From Solimonas sp. (GTDB lineage: Bacteria > Pseudomonadota > Gammaproteobacteria > Nevskiales > Nevskiaceae), in NCBI GenBank assembly GCA_030149365.1, contig JASBRP010000065.1, forward strand, positions 1 to 64,000: a stretch of 64,000 nt of DNA. Reading direction: 5' to 3'. Each line of letters starts with the position of its first letter. The first letter of the stretch is position 1. Below, in pieces: positions 61,647-64,000 of this stretch. The translations under genes and the position numbers were made by a program. The notes beneath the pieces are model-generated. The model worked only from the letters and a program-made list of their open reading frames with translations, had not been told where the DNA came from and did no database searches.

Positions 61647-62536
61647 TGTGCCGCCTTGCTGGAGCGGCGCTCGGTCGCTTCCCAGGCCTCGCGGTGACGC
61701 ACCGTCACGCTGTCATAGCGCTCGCGCAGGTTGGCACCCAGCTTCTCCACCAGGTAGACGCTGCGGTGCTGGCCACCGGTGCAGCCGATGGCGACGGTGA
61801 CGTAGCTCCGATCCTGGCGCTTGTATTCCGGCAGCCAATGGTCAAGAAACTGGCGGATGTCGCCCAGCATGCGATTGACCTGAGGGAAGCGCTCCAGCCA
61901 GGCCGCCACCGCCGCATCGCGGCCGGTCATCTTGCGCAGCGTCGGCTCCCAATGCGGATTGGGCAGGCAGCGCACGTCGAAGACGTAGTCCGCCGCTTCC
62001 GGCAGGCCATTCTTGTAGCCGAAGGACATCACCAGCAACGACAGCTTGCCGGCGCCGCCGCCCGGCACCTGCGCCAGGATCTCCTCGCGCAGCTCATGCA
62101 GGTTCTTGCTGCTGGTCTCGATGGTGGCGTCGGCCACGTTGGCCACCGGCGCCAGCAGGCGGCGCTCCAGGGCGATGGCCTCCGGCAAGGAGACCTGCTC
62201 GCTGGCCAGCGGGTGGCGGCGGCGGGTCTCGGAGTAACGCTTGAGCAGGGTCTGGTCGTCGGCGCGCAGGAACAGCACGCGGGTCTCCACGCCCTGCTCG
62301 CGCAGGTACTCCAGATAGCGCGGGAACTTCTCGATTTCCTTGGGGCTCTCGCGGGCGTCGATGCCGATGGCCAGGCGGTCGAAGCGCTGGTCCAGCTGCC
62401 GGATCGCGCGACGCGCCATCGGCCCCACCAGGGCTAGCGGCAGGTTGTCGATGCAGTAGTAGCCCAGGTCCTCGTACTGCTTGAGGGCCACGGTCTTGCC
62501 GGCGCCGGAGAGCCCGCTGACGATCACCAGCTTCAT
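61643..62536 (-). CDS. rapZ: RNase adapter protein RapZ
   Basis: This 297-residue protein has a P-loop GLSGAGKT (residues 8-15) and the YYCIDNLPLALVG and IGIDARESPKEIEKFPRYLE stretches. Its C-terminal domain has VMSFGYKNGLPEAADYVFDV with RCLPNPHW and IGCTGGQHRSVYLVEKL. RapZ controls amino-sugar synthesis through small RNAs and RNase E in enterics. The start at 62536 is supported by GGAG 8 nt upstream and the family length (284 in E. coli). Upstream in-frame sequence is a shadow of hprK. Confidence 0.96.
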   Translation of the reverse strand: MKLVIVSGLSGAGKTVALKQYEDLGYYCIDNLPLALVGPMARRAIRQLDQRFDRLAIGIDARESPKEIEKFPRYLEYLREQGVETRVLFLRADDQTLLKRYSETRRRHPLASEQVSLPEAIALERRLLAPVANVADATIETSSKNLHELREEILAQVPGGGAGKLSLLVMSFGYKNGLPEAADYVFDVRCLPNPHWEPTLRKMTGRDAAVAAWLERFPQVNRMLGDIRQFLDHWLPEYKRQDRSYVTVAIGCTGGQHRSVYLVEKLGANLRERYDSVTVRHREAWEATERRSSKAAQ

Positions 62537-62570
62537 GCCGGAATCTCCATCGGACGGGTCTGGGCTGGCT

Positions 62571-63206
62571 TCATGCGGATGGCTCTGCCTTGGTTCCGGA
62601 ACGGCTCTTGCGGGGGCCCCGCCGCCCGGCGCGGCGGATCGCGTCGAGCTGGCGTTGGCTGAAATCCTCGTCGGCGCGGTAGCCCTGGCGGCGCAGCTTG
62701 AGGTCGCGGCAGGCGGCTTCGACGAGTACCGCCAGATTATGCCCGAGCCGGATGGGAATTGAGATTTCGGCGACGGCAACCCCGAGGATTTCGCGCTTGC
62801 CGCGGTTCCCCGACAGCCGCTCCATGCCACTGAGCGGTGCCAGCGGCGCGTCCAGCTCGATCACCAGGTCCAGCGCGGCGGACTTGCGCAGCGCCCGCGG
62901 GCCGAACAGGCGGCGGATGTTGAGCACCCCGAGGCTGCGAGCCTCCAGGAAGCCTTCCAGCAGCGGCGGGCAACGGCCTTTCAGGGAGTCACCATGCCGC
63001 TCGAACTCCACGGCATCGTCGGCGACCAGGCGATGTCCGCGGGCCAGCAGTTCCAGCGCCAGCTCGCTCTTGCCCAGGCCGGATCGGCCGGTGATCAGCA
63101 CGCCTTCGCCGGATACCTCCAGGAAGACACCGTGCAGGGTGACGACATCCGTAGCCTGGCCAGCGGGCCGGCCGGGCTCGCGGAGGGTCTTGCGGGTGGC
63201 GGCCAT
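62571..63206 (-). CDS. hprK: Short HPr kinase/phosphorylase (kinase domain only)
   Basis: This 211-residue protein carries the HprK kinase domain: P-loop GRSGLGKSE (residues 40-48), HRLVADDAVE, the signature EARSLGVLNIRRLFGPRAL, and LSGNRGKREILGVAVAEISI. Full-length HprK has about 310-320 residues, with an N-terminal domain of some 130 residues that is absent here. The upstream gene ends close by and no in-frame extension exists. The short form recalls HprK of alphaproteobacteria. It would phosphorylate Ser45 of HPr. Confidence 0.9.
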   Translation of the reverse strand: MAATRKTLREPGRPAGQATDVVTLHGVFLEVSGEGVLITGRSGLGKSELALELLARGHRLVADDAVEFERHGDSLKGRCPPLLEGFLEARSLGVLNIRRLFGPRALRKSAALDLVIELDAPLAPLSGMERLSGNRGKREILGVAVAEISIPIRLGHNLAVLVEAACRDLKLRRQGYRADEDFSQRQLDAIRRAGRRGPRKSRSGTKAEPSA

Positions 63207-63218
63207 GACCGCCTGCCC

Positions 63219-63677
63219 TTACGCCGGCTTGAAGTTGGCCAGCAGCGCGTGCAGGGCCTGGTCGTCAGCGGCTTCGCGGGCGGCGCGGCAGAAATTCTCG
63301 TCGGAGAACATCTCGGCGATGGCCGCCAGGTGCTTCAGGTGCGCTTCGGTGGCGTTCTGCGGCACCAGCAGGCCAAACACCAGGTCCACGCCATTGCCGT
63401 CATGGGCTTCGTAATCCAGCGGGTGCTTGAGACGCATGAATGCACCCACGCTCTCGCTGACGCCGGACATGCGGCCATGCGGAATGGCCACGCCGTGGCC
63501 CAGGCCGGTGCTGCCGAGCCTCTCGCGGACCGACAGGCTGTTGAGGATGTCGCCGCTGCCTACGTCCGGTGCACCCTGGGCGAGCAGCTTGCTGAGCTCT
63601 TCCAGGGCCTTTTTCTTGCTGGTGAACGTATGTCCGCTGCTGATGCGGTCCGCAGAGAGAATATCGGCGAGTTTCAT
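63219..63677 (-). CDS. ptsN: Nitrogen-regulatory PTS protein PtsN (EIIA-Ntr)
   Basis: This 152-residue EIIA domain of the fructose/nitrogen class has the active-site His67 in GLGHGVAIPHGRMSG. It starts at MKLADILSADRI (63677); a Met eight codons upstream would lengthen it without added conservation. It follows hpf after a terminator and precedes hprK by 12 bp. It controls potassium transport and stress responses in related bacteria. Confidence 0.95.
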   Translation of the reverse strand: MKLADILSADRISSGHTFTSKKKALEELSKLLAQGAPDVGSGDILNSLSVRERLGSTGLGHGVAIPHGRMSGVSESVGAFMRLKHPLDYEAHDGNGVDLVFGLLVPQNATEAHLKHLAAIAEMFSDENFCRAAREAADDQALHALLANFKPA

Positions 63678-63703
63678 GATCTGAATTATGCATCCAAACA
63701 AAA

Positions 63704-63738
63704 GGGCCGTCCCTACCCGCGAAGGATGGGGACGGCCC
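63704..63738 (-). terminator. Rho-independent terminator after hpf
   Basis: GGGCCGTCCC (63704-63713) pairs with GGGACGGCCC (63729-63738). On the minus strand it is followed by TTTTGTTT. It lies about 65 bp past the hpf stop and separates hpf from ptsN. Confidence 0.9.
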
Positions 63739-63801
63739 TCACTCTACCGCATCGGCCTCGGTGGCGGGCTGATGCTTCCGGACGAAGGACTGACCAGCAG
63801 A

Positions 63802-64000
63802 CTACTGCAGGTCCATGCGCTTGATGGCGTCCTTGTGGTGGTGGTTACGCAGCTTTTCCTTGTGCTTGCGGGTCTGCTGATCGAGCTTGTCCATCAGCAG
63901 GTCGATGGCGGCGTACATGTCGCCATTGATGGCTTCGGCGTGCAGATTGGCGCCGCTGGCATGAACCGTGGCTTCCGCCTTTTGCTGGAGCTTGTCTACC
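63802..64000 (-). CDS. hpf: Ribosome hibernation promoting factor, C-terminal part
   Basis: The last 66 codons of a minus-strand gene are visible before the right edge. ATVHASGANLHAEAINGDMY and AAIDLLMDKLDQQTRKHKEK with LRNHHH are typical of the beta-alpha core of short HPF/RaiA proteins, which cause 70S dimerisation or silencing in stationary phase. The stop at 63802 gives the short-form C-terminus. Its place before ptsN matches the rpoN-hpf-ptsN order of many proteobacteria, so rpoN probably lies just outside the window. Confidence 0.92.
   Translation of the reverse strand, partial: VDKLQQKAEATVHASGANLHAEAINGDMYAAIDLLMDKLDQQTRKHKEKLRNHHHKDAIKRMDLQ

Overview
The window is a high-GC gammaproteobacterial chromosome segment, almost fully coding and mostly on the minus strand. 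The secA / M23 peptidase / lpxC / ftsZ-to-mraZ order, the hpf-ptsN-hprK-rapZ-EIIA-HPr-ptsI-mgtE order and the steroid-catabolism genes suggest a Nevskiales/Solimonas-like organism. That placement is inference from gene content, not from a marker search.

Layout. (1) 1-7650: a lipoprotein cut by the left edge, an enoyl-CoA hydratase-like protein, a small exported protein, a 3-ketosteroid dehydrogenase-like flavoprotein, an HsaA-like flavin monooxygenase and an MMPL-type RND exporter; this looks like a steroid/lipid degradation neighbourhood. (2) 7781-13102: secA, an M23 (LytM) peptidase, a divergent DciA/DUF721 gene and lpxC. (3) 13344-31204: a complete division and cell wall (dcw) cluster, minus strand, in transcription order mraZ-rsmH-ftsL-ftsI-murE-murF-mraY-murD-ftsW-murG-murC-murB-ddl-ftsQ-ftsA-ftsZ. 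Most genes are joined by ATGA/GTGA overlaps. mraZ is preceded by a clear promoter and four GTGGG-type MraZ boxes. (4) 31708-53418: a flagellum-derived type III secretion locus of about 21.7 kb. A 27-gene minus-strand operon runs TPR, TPR, fliQ, fliR, flhB, flhA, flgF, flgG, flgA, flgH, flgI, flgB, flgC, fliE, fliF, a mini-FliG-like gene, fliH, fliI, fliJ, a fliK-like gene, flgD, flgE, fliM-like, fliN, fliO, fliP and a FliA-like sigma factor. A short plus-strand pair (a TPR protein and an unknown protein) lies at its far end. (5) 53419-54343: a 0.9 kb gap with hairpins and no convincing gene, then rnpB (RNase P RNA). (6) 54816-57711: an SRPBCC protein, a BtuF-like binding-fold protein and a large unknown lipoprotein. 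(7) 57822-64000: mgtE, the nitrogen/regulatory PTS genes (ptsI, HPr, EIIA-Man-like, rapZ, short hprK, ptsN) and hpf, cut by the right edge.

The most interesting part is region 4. It encodes a full export gate, ATPase complex, rod, P- and L-ring proteins and hook, but nothing here for filament, caps, hook-filament junction, stator or chemotaxis. Several rotor-side parts are reduced or altered: a 161-residue FliG-like protein, a 248-residue FliM-like protein without the CheY-binding motif, a FliF with a short tail, a 136-residue FlgD, and a FlgH without a lipobox cysteine. I infer a non-rotary or strongly divergent hook-basal-body/secretion apparatus with TPR accessory proteins, inserted between mraZ and rnpB, which are close neighbours in genomes such as Pseudomonas. 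Whether the missing parts lie elsewhere in the genome cannot be seen from this window.

A second unusual feature is a heptamer tandem repeat (GGGAATC) that occurs twice, in opposite orientations, inside the murB reading frame and a third time between ptsI and the HPr gene.
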